Notes under the pieces: model-generated | What the model was told of the DNA's origin: nothing | The model's database searches: none | The model's input: the letters and a program-made list of their open reading frames with translations, nothing else | Position numbers and translations under genes: made by a program | NCBI GenBank assembly: GCA_947624785.1 | Contig: CANQLV010000004.1 | Coordinates: forward strand, 124,001-188,000 | DNA length: 64,000 bases | Reading direction: 5' to 3' | From: Akkermansia muciniphila | GTDB lineage: Bacteria; Verrucomicrobiota; Verrucomicrobiia; Verrucomicrobiales; Akkermansiaceae | Part shown: piece by piece, positions 34,008 to 41,608 of the stretch | Layout of the letters: every line of letters starts with the position of its first letter | How positions within the stretch are numbered: the stretch's first letter is position 1

Positions 34008-34213
34008 AATTCTTCCAGAGCCTTTCTTCCGTCACCCATCGTCAATTCCCTGCCGGGCGGAAACACGCCGGCCCGGATACTATTGACGGAGGCCATGTAC
34101 TTTTTATGAAGTTCTTTTAGTGGCTTGCAGTTGATAGGGACATCCCATGCTTTTCCAAACAGGGTTGCAACGCCTTTATGCCCGCGTAAGTAAATAACAT
34201 CATGTTTTTCCAT
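34004..34213 (-). CDS. Small protein leading the IbrA/IbrB-like operon (69 aa)
   Basis: Not recognised. A basic, soluble protein (MEKHDVIYLRGHKGVATLFG, then KELHKKYMASVNSIRAGVFPPGRELTMG). The stop overlaps the PP-loop gene start as ATGA, so it is part of the operon and its first gene. It may be a small regulator or cofactor for the pair. Confidence 0.6.
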   Translation of the reverse strand: MEKHDVIYLRGHKGVATLFGKAWDVPINCKPLKELHKKYMASVNSIRAGVFPPGRELTMGDGRKALEEL

Positions 34214-35207
34214 GTTTTAAAATGCGCAGTAGGTGATTGTTCGTTGTTTTCCTGCAACAATGTCAACCTACTGAATTATTACGGCAGGTCAATGTTTTTA
34301 CTGCAATTATTTCAGTAATTTTACTGTCATTCTCCTTCTTCTCAAAATACCTATGCTTTTTAGCGAGTAACGCCATTCCCGACGTTCCGCGCCCATGGCG
34401 GCATGGCCCCCTTCTCTTTTCCGGAGCGTCCGCATCATTTTCAACATCAACGTACCGCTGCGGGAAGAATTTTTGCGAATTACAAGGCTATAAAGTAATA
34501 GTAAACGTTATTCTGACGATGGTGTGTTCATTTCAGCAAGCCATCTAATCTAATCTCCTATCATATCCTCCGACAGGAAAGCGCAGGAACAGGTGTAAAT
34601 GTACTTAAATGATGATGATGGCCATGTGCGCATAGCCTGGCATTTATACTGTCAGTCCTTGGGATCAAGTTTCCCACTATATCTTTCTGACAGCACAGTT
34701 TTCGAGCATGCCTTTGAATCGGAACAATCTTCATAGTCTCACGGAATTTGTTTTTCGGATTTCCGGTTCTAGCCTGACATAGCCATGACATGTTGAACAA
34801 GTTCCCAAGCCAACACAGTAACTTCCTCAGACTACACATTTACGAAAAGCAGAAAGGCAATCGCTACTTTCATATTCTTTGTCTCATAATCAGATTGTTT
34901 GGCATTGATTTTCCCTCGGGAATCAAAAAGAGACGGATGTCTATTAGTGCTTAAACTGCTTTATTTCACCATATATATGAGAAGGTCTTCTTCCTTTTTA
35001 TTTTTTGTGTTAATGAACTTGAGCCAAAATTGCAGAGATTTTCAATCCATCCGTGATTCTTGCGCCATTATTTGTCTGCAGATCAATATAAATATGAATG
35101 CAAATTCTGAATTGATAAGCCTAGCGTACAAAAATGTTGTTAAACGGACTCAAAAAATTTAGAAAGTGGCAAATATTAATCTTATCGTAAACAACTCATT
35201 TTTGTAT
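34214..35207. other. AT-rich intergenic kilobase without a clear gene
   Basis: About 1 kb with no convincing coding sequence on either strand. Short open frames such as 34561-34839 on the minus strand are low in typical coding features and have no recognised match. The interval forms the left margin of the island that ends at tRNA-Asn and marks the break between the IbrA/IbrB-like operon and the LIV operon. It may hold decayed sequence. Confidence 0.5.
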
Positions 35208-35918
35208 TTAACTTACAGGAAGGTTTGTCTTCTGCAAGCAGCCCTGGCGCATGACAAATACACGCTGGCAAAACATTTGGGCAAAAGTTACATTTTGTTC
35301 AATGAGCAGAATGGCCATTCCAGTAACCATGCGAACTTTTGCAAGAGTTTCGTAAAGAGCTGCCGCCGCGGCTGGATCAAGACCGGCACTGGGTTCATCG
35401 AGAAGCAATAGTTTGGGTTGTTGGAGCAAAGCACAAGCCAAAGCTAAAAGGTGTCGCTGTCCACCACTAAGTTTATTGGTACGGCGATGATAAAGGTTTT
35501 GCTTGGCGGCGCAGACACTCTCTCTTTTGAAAGATTTGGAGGGCGGAAAAAACTGTTGAAAACTATTTGCGTGCCGTTGTTGAAATTCCAGAAAGCGACA
35601 CATATCATTATTAGAAGCAAGCTGGAGATTTTCGGCAACAGTAAGCTGGTCGAATAAAGGAGCGCCCTGCAAAAGACAAGCGATACCCCGGTGGATGAGA
35701 CAGGCGGTGGGAAGCCGCGAGACATCAGCCCCATCCAGAAAGACGCGACCACTGCGACAAGGAAGCCTATTCATAATAGCCTTGCCCAGGGTGGACTTTC
35801 CGGAGCCGTTTAATCCTATTACCCCCACGCTCTCTCCTCGGCGAACGTGCAGTGATAAACCTGCAAGAATATCTCGATTGGCGTTATACCCGCCAGTGAT
35901 GTTTTCAAGTTTGAGCAT
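35208..35918 (-). CDS. livF: LIV-type ABC transporter ATPase, LivF-like
   Basis: A 236-residue ATPase with Walker A GLNGSGKST, Q-loop (CLLQGAPLFDQLTVAENL), signature LSGGQRHLLALACALLQQP, Walker B LLLLDEPSAGLDP and the switch histidine position occupied by LIEQN, as in LivF of the branched-chain amino acid family. A start at 35918 (MLKLENI) removes a 17-residue tail in the longer frame. It is the last gene of the leftward operon, 13 bases after LivG. Confidence 0.9.
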   Translation of the reverse strand: MLKLENITGGYNANRDILAGLSLHVRRGESVGVIGLNGSGKSTLGKAIMNRLPCRSGRVFLDGADVSRLPTACLIHRGIACLLQGAPLFDQLTVAENLQLASNNDMCRFLEFQQRHANSFQQFFPPSKSFKRESVCAAKQNLYHRRTNKLSGGQRHLLALACALLQQPKLLLLDEPSAGLDPAAAAALYETLAKVRMVTGMAILLIEQNVTFAQMFCQRVFVMRQGCLQKTNLPVS

Positions 35919-35931
35919 TGCTTTGCAAGAG

Positions 35932-36780
35932 TTAAAGCGATGTCGTTTTAAATGGCGACTCCAGTCCAAGATAACTTGCGCGGACTGCTGGCAGATTCAA
36001 AATTTCATCAGTGGTACCGAAAGCGGCGATTTTCCCCCCTGACAAGTAAGCGCAATAGTCGGCAATCTGGCTGACAAAGGTCATATTATGTTCGATGAGG
36101 ATCACACTTAAACCAAATTCATGCACTAGATTCGGCAGAATGCTGGCGATAGTATTACAATGGGTAGGGTTAACACCTGAAGTAGGCTCATCAAGTAGCA
36201 GGAGACAGGTATTGTCCGGCATAAGCAAGCGGGCAAGGGAGAACAGGCGTTGTTCTCCAAAAGAAAAGGCATTTCCGGGAGCATCAAGCATGGTAAAATA
36301 TTTATTGTTCGGACCGAATAGCTTCTCAAGAATGGTTCGAGCTCTGGCTTCCCGATCTGCTTCGGAACGTTGAAGCGACGCCGAGGATGCTAGGCAAGAA
36401 AAAGGAAATTCGCCTGTGAAATCCCCAGCGGCAACAGTAAAATTTTCGAGAAGCGAGAGAGTCGGAAAAAGTTGACGGTCTTGAAAAAGACGCCCAATGC
36501 CAAGTCGGGGTATTTTTGCGGGGGGATATCCATCTATGCGAATGGGAGGAGACGAACCATCAGAACTTAGCCATATTTTTCCGGTGCTGGATTTCTGCAA
36601 ACCGGAGATAATGTTAAAAAGGGTGGTTTTACCTGAGCCGTTGCCGCCGATAAGCGCAGTAATTCTTCCACGGGGCACATTGAGAGAGAGTCCGTCCAGA
36701 ATACGGGTGGGAGCATCGCTGCTGGTATCTGGCACAAAAGAAAGGGAAATATCGTGAATGCTAAGAATGTCTGAATTCAT
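35932..36780 (-). CDS. livG: LIV-type ABC transporter ATPase, LivG-like, altered signature motif
   Basis: A 282-residue ATPase with Walker A GGNGSGKTT, Walker B LLLLDEPTSGVNP and LIEHNM (switch H), clearly the LivG partner. The usual LSGGQ signature is changed to FSFGEQRLFSLARLL, which keeps only part of the motif, so ATP hydrolysis at one of the two sites may be weakened or regulatory. It overlaps LivM as ATGA (36777-36780). Confidence 0.88.
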   Translation of the reverse strand: MNSDILSIHDISLSFVPDTSSDAPTRILDGLSLNVPRGRITALIGGNGSGKTTLFNIISGLQKSSTGKIWLSSDGSSPPIRIDGYPPAKIPRLGIGRLFQDRQLFPTLSLLENFTVAAGDFTGEFPFSCLASSASLQRSEADREARARTILEKLFGPNNKYFTMLDAPGNAFSFGEQRLFSLARLLMPDNTCLLLLDEPTSGVNPTHCNTIASILPNLVHEFGLSVILIEHNMTFVSQIADYCAYLSGGKIAAFGTTDEILNLPAVRASYLGLESPFKTTSL

Positions 36781-37655
36781 TTGAGTTTTATCTCTCCTTG
36801 TAAACCTTGCGGCCGATAATACATAATCAGAATCAGAAGAAGCCCGTAGATAACCTGGCGGAGATTGGCGGCCAAAGCATCGGGCAATCCAATAAAGCGT
36901 AGTATCTCAGGCAGGACTACCACGAACACAGCCCCTGCGACAGGGCCGCGAACATTGCCGATGCCGCCAATAAATAAAGCGCAAAGGATGAAAATGCTTT
37001 CGTCCAGCGTGAACGAAGTTGGGTCGATGTAGCCGATGTACGCAGCATAAAGTAATCCGGCAAGCGCCGAAAACGCAGCTGATAGAAAAAAAGATTGAAA
37101 CTTGATGCGTGCAGGGTCACGTCCAAGCGCTACAAGGACGTGCTCATCATCGCGTAACGCTCGCAGAAGGCGTCCGAACGGCGAACGTTTAAGGTGGAGG
37201 AATAACGCAGCGGAGCAAGCTGCAAGCACGGTCGTTAGTATAAAATACGCATCAATTCCGGATAAACTGCCTATTCCCTTTCCAATGAGCTGGATATCAG
37301 GAATGCCGCTGATGCCATAGGGGCCTCGTGTAACATCGACCCAGTTGTAAAGAACCGTGAAAACAATCATCTGAAATCCAAGGGAGGCAAGAACAAAGTA
37401 GTCACCCTTGAGGCGTACGGAGGCAACGGAAACAAGAAGGCTGGTTATACCAACAAAGAACATGACTGCAATAACAATGACGGGGAAAGGAAGCCCCGTA
37501 CGCAAAAGGAAAAACGCGCCGAAGTAAGCGCCAAGGCCATAAAATGCCCCTTGGCAAAGTGACATCAATCCGCTCATGCCCGCTGGTAAATTTGCGGCAA
37601 GGACAAGGATGATGTAGATGTTCGCCATAATGGCTATGTGAAGCAGGTAATCCAT
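36777..37655 (-). CDS. livM: LIV-type ABC transporter permease, LivM-like
   Basis: A 292-residue membrane protein with about eight helices and the LivM conserved region (SVRLKGDYFVLASLGFQMIVFTVLYNWVDVTRGPYGISGIP and later FLLSAAFSALAGLLYAAYIGYIDPTSFTLDESIFIL). It forms the membrane pore together with LivH. The gene is between livH (33 bases) and livG (4-base overlap) in the normal LIV order. Confidence 0.92.
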   Translation of the reverse strand: MDYLLHIAIMANIYIILVLAANLPAGMSGLMSLCQGAFYGLGAYFGAFFLLRTGLPFPVIVIAVMFFVGITSLLVSVASVRLKGDYFVLASLGFQMIVFTVLYNWVDVTRGPYGISGIPDIQLIGKGIGSLSGIDAYFILTTVLAACSAALFLHLKRSPFGRLLRALRDDEHVLVALGRDPARIKFQSFFLSAAFSALAGLLYAAYIGYIDPTSFTLDESIFILCALFIGGIGNVRGPVAGAVFVVVLPEILRFIGLPDALAANLRQVIYGLLLILIMYYRPQGLQGEIKLK

Positions 37656-37688
37656 GAGGAATGTGAACGAATCGGAAAAATCGGAAAG

Positions 37689-38558
37689 TTAAACAGCGCG
37701 GCGCGGAATGCCAAGAAGACCTTGCGGACGAAAAAAAAGAAAAATAATCAGAAGCAAAAAGGTAACGGCATACTGCCAATTTGCAGCGAATTGCCAGACT
37801 ACAAGCGCTTGCAGAATTCCAAGCAGGATGCCCCCCGCCACACATGCAAGAAAACGGCCCGTACCCCCGATAATCATGGCCACAAGAGCATTGATGAGAA
37901 CGGTCATGCCCCCGTGCGGCGACATGCCCACATCATAGGCGGAAAGGCAGGAGGCAAGTCCCAGAAACAAGCCGCTGAGTCCGAACATGCATAAACGCGT
38001 TCTGCCAGTATTAAATCCGAATATTTCAAACAGCATGGGGTCGTTGCCCAAAGCGCGTGCCTTGAGCCCAAATGATGAAAATTTTAGAAAAATAGCCAGA
38101 AAAGCAAGAGATCCAGCTCCTACAACTAATTGAAGCATTTGAGGCTGGGTAAGAATCAGGGAACCCAGATGTAATGAAGGTTGAATGGAATTCGTGATGA
38201 TTTTGGTTTCGTTGCCGAAGATCATTGCGACCACATTAATAAGCACGATCATTAATCCGATGGAACTGATCATAATCACATTCGGAGATGCTCCTTTCCG
38301 TGCCAGAGGTCGATAAACCGCCACATCGCAAAAGATATTTACAGTTGCTGCAAAAACAAGAGCGATCACTCCCGCCATCCAAAGCGGAAGCAGTGACAAG
38401 CGGACTGCAAAAAAGAAAGCATAAGCGGCAATTGTGTAAACGGCGGCGGCGGCGACGTGAAAAATACGTGCCGTATTATAAACCAGCGCAAACCCGACTG
38501 CCGCCAGGCTGTATAAAATGCCGGTAACAATGCCGTTGATCAAAAACTGGAGAAACAT
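37689..38558 (-). CDS. livH: LIV-type ABC transporter permease, LivH-like
   Basis: A 289-residue permease with about eight helices. The LivH features are seen: GIVTGILYSLAAVGFALVYN at the start, KASSPNVIM-like loop (RKGASPNVIMISSIGLMIV), and the end HGGMTVLINALVAMIIGGTGRFLACVAGGILLGILQALV. The four genes before it in the operon are not transporter genes; in standard LIV operons the binding protein gene would be next to livH. Confidence 0.92.
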   Translation of the reverse strand: MFLQFLINGIVTGILYSLAAVGFALVYNTARIFHVAAAAVYTIAAYAFFFAVRLSLLPLWMAGVIALVFAATVNIFCDVAVYRPLARKGASPNVIMISSIGLMIVLINVVAMIFGNETKIITNSIQPSLHLGSLILTQPQMLQLVVGAGSLAFLAIFLKFSSFGLKARALGNDPMLFEIFGFNTGRTRLCMFGLSGLFLGLASCLSAYDVGMSPHGGMTVLINALVAMIIGGTGRFLACVAGGILLGILQALVVWQFAANWQYAVTFLLLIIFLFFRPQGLLGIPRRAV

Positions 38559-38574
38559 TTGTAATATTGAAGAT

Positions 38575-38904
38575 TCATTCGCGCTCGCTGAGGAAACGGC
38601 TGCCTAGAAATGTCGCCACTCCAAGACCGGTAAAAACAAGCATCCCATTTATGATCAACGACACGTTTAAAAACCACGAATTCGTAGTTTCTTTACTAAC
38701 GTCCTCTCTCCATATCCTGTGAATTTCCCATCCTCCAAATATGACTACTGTGATGCAAAGTAAAAGAATAAGACCCACTCCGATGAAAATGCCAACCTTT
38801 CGGCAAACCTCATGATAAAATTCCTGCTCCTTTTTCTTCAATTCAAACAGCCTCTCCCGAAGTTCGAGTTCTGTCTCAATGGTTGTTTTCTCAGTTTCGT
38901 TCAT
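38575..38904 (-). CDS. Small two-helix membrane protein (109 aa)
   Basis: Not recognised. An acidic/basic helix at the N-terminus (MNETEKTTIETELELRER) is followed by two transmembrane segments, about 38-59 (IFIGVGLILLLCITVVIFGG) and about 80-103. It is 16 bases upstream of livH in the same operon. It may couple the transporter to the other partner proteins. Confidence 0.65.
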   Translation of the reverse strand: MNETEKTTIETELELRERLFELKKKEQEFYHEVCRKVGIFIGVGLILLLCITVVIFGGWEIHRIWREDVSKETTNSWFLNVSLIINGMLVFTGLGVATFLGSRFLSERE

Positions 38905-38988
38905 GGCCGGTTAAGTTGATTTTTAAGCTCAGACTTTGATTATTGAGTTCTACTATGGAGGCTTCGCCAATCCCTGCAAATGCTTCTC

Positions 38989-39792
38989 CTAGTAAAAATG
39001 CAATGATAAGGATAAGAATAATGTTAATACCAATACAACAATGATAAGGAAAATAATATTTAAAACTTTCCAATCCTCGCCTATCTTTTTCCCTCCCAGG
39101 AAATCCGAAACCCTGCACTTGGATTCCCGAGCTTGCACGCATTCCTGAATATATTTGCAGGACTCTTTACTAAAAGCCCATGCCTCTTGGTTTGCAGATT
39201 GGAAAATATCACGTAATTCAGCGTTGTAAGATCTCATGTCGCTGATTCTTGCTTCGTAATGTTGCGTATTTTCCTCAAGCCGCCGTTCGGTATTCGCAAT
39301 AATCTGAGCTACAAGGGACTTTGTTTCCGTCTCAAGTACTTGGATTTTGGTTTCCAATTTATAGATTTCATCTTCTCTTCGACTGATTCCATCGCCATGG
39401 TACTTCGCTTGATCAGTGAGGCGCTCTTCACACCTCTGTTTGAGATCGGAAAGGTGTGCCTTAAGATCAGATTCGCACCGCTGTTCAAGCCTGTTTTTCT
39501 CTGCTTCGAGCTTTTTGGCCTGTTCTTCAAAAAATGTCTTGGGGTCGTCCGCTAAAAGACGCTCCCGTTCCTGGTTAAGTTCATCACGCTGCTTTTCAAG
39601 AAAATACTGCCAGTCCTCATAGGGTTTAGTCGGAGGAAAGTCGGTCAAAGGCATAAATCCTTTGCCGTCTCCGGAAACAACTCCTTTTGCAGCTTCCACA
39701 ACATCTTTCGGATCAAAAGTCTGAGCCGGTTTCTGGGTAACAACGACTGTGTGGGGAGATTGGATGGTGTCGCTCATTTGTTCAGGTTCCAT
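38989..39792 (-). CDS. Coiled-coil protein with C-terminal membrane anchor (267 aa)
   Basis: Residues about 60-210 form a long coiled coil rich in E, K, R and Q (LEKQRDELNQERERLL, EQAKKLEAEKNRLEQRC, EDEIYKLETKIQVLETETKS). The end, IIFLIIVVLVLTLFLSLSLHFY, is one tail-anchored transmembrane helix. It is not a known family. In the operon it could be a rod that links the membrane importer with the cytoplasmic giant protein. A second start (39777, MSDTIQ) is possible. Confidence 0.7.
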   Translation of the reverse strand: MEPEQMSDTIQSPHTVVVTQKPAQTFDPKDVVEAAKGVVSGDGKGFMPLTDFPPTKPYEDWQYFLEKQRDELNQERERLLADDPKTFFEEQAKKLEAEKNRLEQRCESDLKAHLSDLKQRCEERLTDQAKYHGDGISRREDEIYKLETKIQVLETETKSLVAQIIANTERRLEENTQHYEARISDMRSYNAELRDIFQSANQEAWAFSKESCKYIQECVQARESKCRVSDFLGGKKIGEDWKVLNIIFLIIVVLVLTLFLSLSLHFY

Positions 39793-39819
39793 TGAAAGTT
39801 ACATATGCAAACGTGGGCT

Positions 39820-40272
39820 CTAATCTTCAGGCATCTGCTGAACACTCACCTTTCCGAGCAAGGCATTCTTTACAGGGCAAGAGTCTGCGCGGAAGATCCT
39901 TCTCAGTTGCTCTCTGATTTTATCAAGGACCAACTCAGCCACTACTACTGTTTGTGCAGGGACAACGATGATCACGTCAAACTGTGGACATCTCTCAGAA
40001 TAATTTGAAGACAAGGAAACTTTAAACCTTATATTGCCTTTCTGGGAACATTCCTTAAAACCAAGCAGGACCATGAGACATTCTATACCACTATTAAGAT
40101 AATCCTGAATTTGTTTTTCGGATGACGTCTCCAAAATGGCAAGCAAATCAGATACCTTGTGTTTTTTGTCTGTCGGATGATCCTGAAGGTACTTTAATAA
40201 TTCTATTGCGTCTTCTTTACCCAAGACGGCAATCAACTTTTTCGCTAACTTTTTTTGTTCTGAAGTATTCAT
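39820..40272 (-). CDS. Soluble protein of unknown function (150 aa)
   Basis: Not recognised. The N-terminal 55 residues are helical (KKLAKKLIAVLGKEDAIELLKYL), like small death-fold or effector-associated adaptor domains in style, and the C-terminal half has a beta pattern (RFKVSLSSN, FDVIIVVPAQTVVVAELVLDKIRE). The gene lies between two membrane-anchored proteins in the LIV-linked operon. Adaptor function is a guess. Confidence 0.6.
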   Translation of the reverse strand: MNTSEQKKLAKKLIAVLGKEDAIELLKYLQDHPTDKKHKVSDLLAILETSSEKQIQDYLNSGIECLMVLLGFKECSQKGNIRFKVSLSSNYSERCPQFDVIIVVPAQTVVVAELVLDKIREQLRRIFRADSCPVKNALLGKVSVQQMPED

Positions 40273-40307
40273 GATGCTGATAACGGTAATGGTTCTGTAA
40301 TTTATTT

Positions 40308-41603
40308 CTAAAGGGCATCGCTGGGATTTTTCTCATTGACGAATAGTTGAATAAATATACCAAAATATGAAGCCGCAACAAGGAAAAATGCAAAATTATT
40401 CTGGTTAATGGTAGGATCATTAATGGCAAATAGCATTCCATAACCAATGATGGCGGATATGATCAGTGCGGCTATTGTCAATTGGAGAGATCGTCTGGCT
40501 ACACTTAAACAATCCAACAATGGCGACATTCTCCGTATAAAAATATAGCAACAACACAGGACCATGATAAGCATTGCGCAAATAAGGCCCGCATGCCCTC
40601 CCGGAGTCAATTTAGGCCCTGAAAAATTCTGCATTAATACAAAAGTAAACCATCCGGCTGCTATATTAACAAACACACGAGGCAGAAAAAGATGCCAGCC
40701 GAGAAATGATTGATGAAAGGGCCAGACACGCCAGACAAAGCCAACTTCGTAACGGCTTATGAACCACCGGGAGGAAAGCTTGTCGTTACCTTTTTTCGCC
40801 GCCATTTTTGTAGCATCCAGGTTGAGGCGGGGCCAAAAAGAGTAAACATGCTTCATCTCTTTTTCACTGGATTGGAACCACCCCCCGGAACCGTGGAATG
40901 TCTCAGAGGAACGCGGGTCTCTAATACATGCCGTCCATTCTTCTTCCGCTTTAAAAAAAAGTTCGCCATAGAAGCGTTTCCAGTCCTTTCCACGCTGCTT
41001 CCAGCTCCTTCCAAAATGCTCAGCTCCTTTTTTGATGGCAGCAGAGTAGGCCATACGTTGATACAGATATCCCGCCTTGGCGGCGAGGGCACGGAAAAAG
41101 AAGTTCTCACGAAGCTTTCTGATTATTTCCATGTAGTGCGGAGACATCTGAAAGACGCGGGTCTCCCGAAGGTCAAAAAGAAAATCCAGGATCAGTTTGG
41201 CGAGAGAAATGGAAGTTTTATCGTTACTCCACAAATTCCATGGATGAATAGAATCCCGAATGCCTTTTCCGGAATTGAAAAATACTGAGAAATAACCGCG
41301 CCAGTCGGCATCACTTGTTTGGAAAAGAGTATATCCCTCCAATTCAGGAATGGGAACTTTCCGATTGAAATTCCGGGCAAGAATCATCCCTATGTCTCCT
41401 TCTGAAAGATTGTCGTCAAGGGGGAGATGCAGCAACTGGCTGTTGATTGCTGTTCCGACAATATTAAATTCAATACCGAGATGGGTGAGAGCCGCATAAA
41501 TCGGGCTGTCAGTTTCACCGTCTGCGCGATACCGGAAGACGGCAATACCTGCCGCAAGGTCCGAAGCCTCGCTATCCAGTTTGAAATACCGGCCGTAATC
41601 CAT
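40308..41603 (-). CDS. Membrane protein with four C-terminal helices (431 aa)
   Basis: Not recognised. The first 290 residues are soluble, with many aromatics (FYGELFFKAEEEW, HVYSFWPRLNLD), and the rest has four hydrophobic helices (VFVNIAAGWFTFVLMQ, LICAMLIMVLCCCYIFI, TIAALIISAIIGYGMLFA, FAFFLVAASYFGIFIQLF). It starts five bases after the stop of the 1794-residue gene, so it is probably translationally coupled to it. It could be a membrane receptor or effector of that protein. Confidence 0.68.
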   Translation of the reverse strand: MDYGRYFKLDSEASDLAAGIAVFRYRADGETDSPIYAALTHLGIEFNIVGTAINSQLLHLPLDDNLSEGDIGMILARNFNRKVPIPELEGYTLFQTSDADWRGYFSVFFNSGKGIRDSIHPWNLWSNDKTSISLAKLILDFLFDLRETRVFQMSPHYMEIIRKLRENFFFRALAAKAGYLYQRMAYSAAIKKGAEHFGRSWKQRGKDWKRFYGELFFKAEEEWTACIRDPRSSETFHGSGGWFQSSEKEMKHVYSFWPRLNLDATKMAAKKGNDKLSSRWFISRYEVGFVWRVWPFHQSFLGWHLFLPRVFVNIAAGWFTFVLMQNFSGPKLTPGGHAGLICAMLIMVLCCCYIFIRRMSPLLDCLSVARRSLQLTIAALIISAIIGYGMLFAINDPTINQNNFAFFLVAASYFGIFIQLFVNEKNPSDAL

Positions 41604-41608
41604 GCCCT

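Noticed and set aside
34561..34839. 92-codon minus frame in the gap left of the LIV operon
   Set aside because: Cysteine- and histidine-rich, no family likeness; could be decayed sequence, not a gene.
38891..39142. 83-codon minus frame with a hydrophobic stretch between the coiled-coil gene and the two-helix gene
   Set aside because: Most of it overlaps the end of the coiled-coil gene in another phase, where the hydrophobic anchor codons give a hydrophobic shadow.
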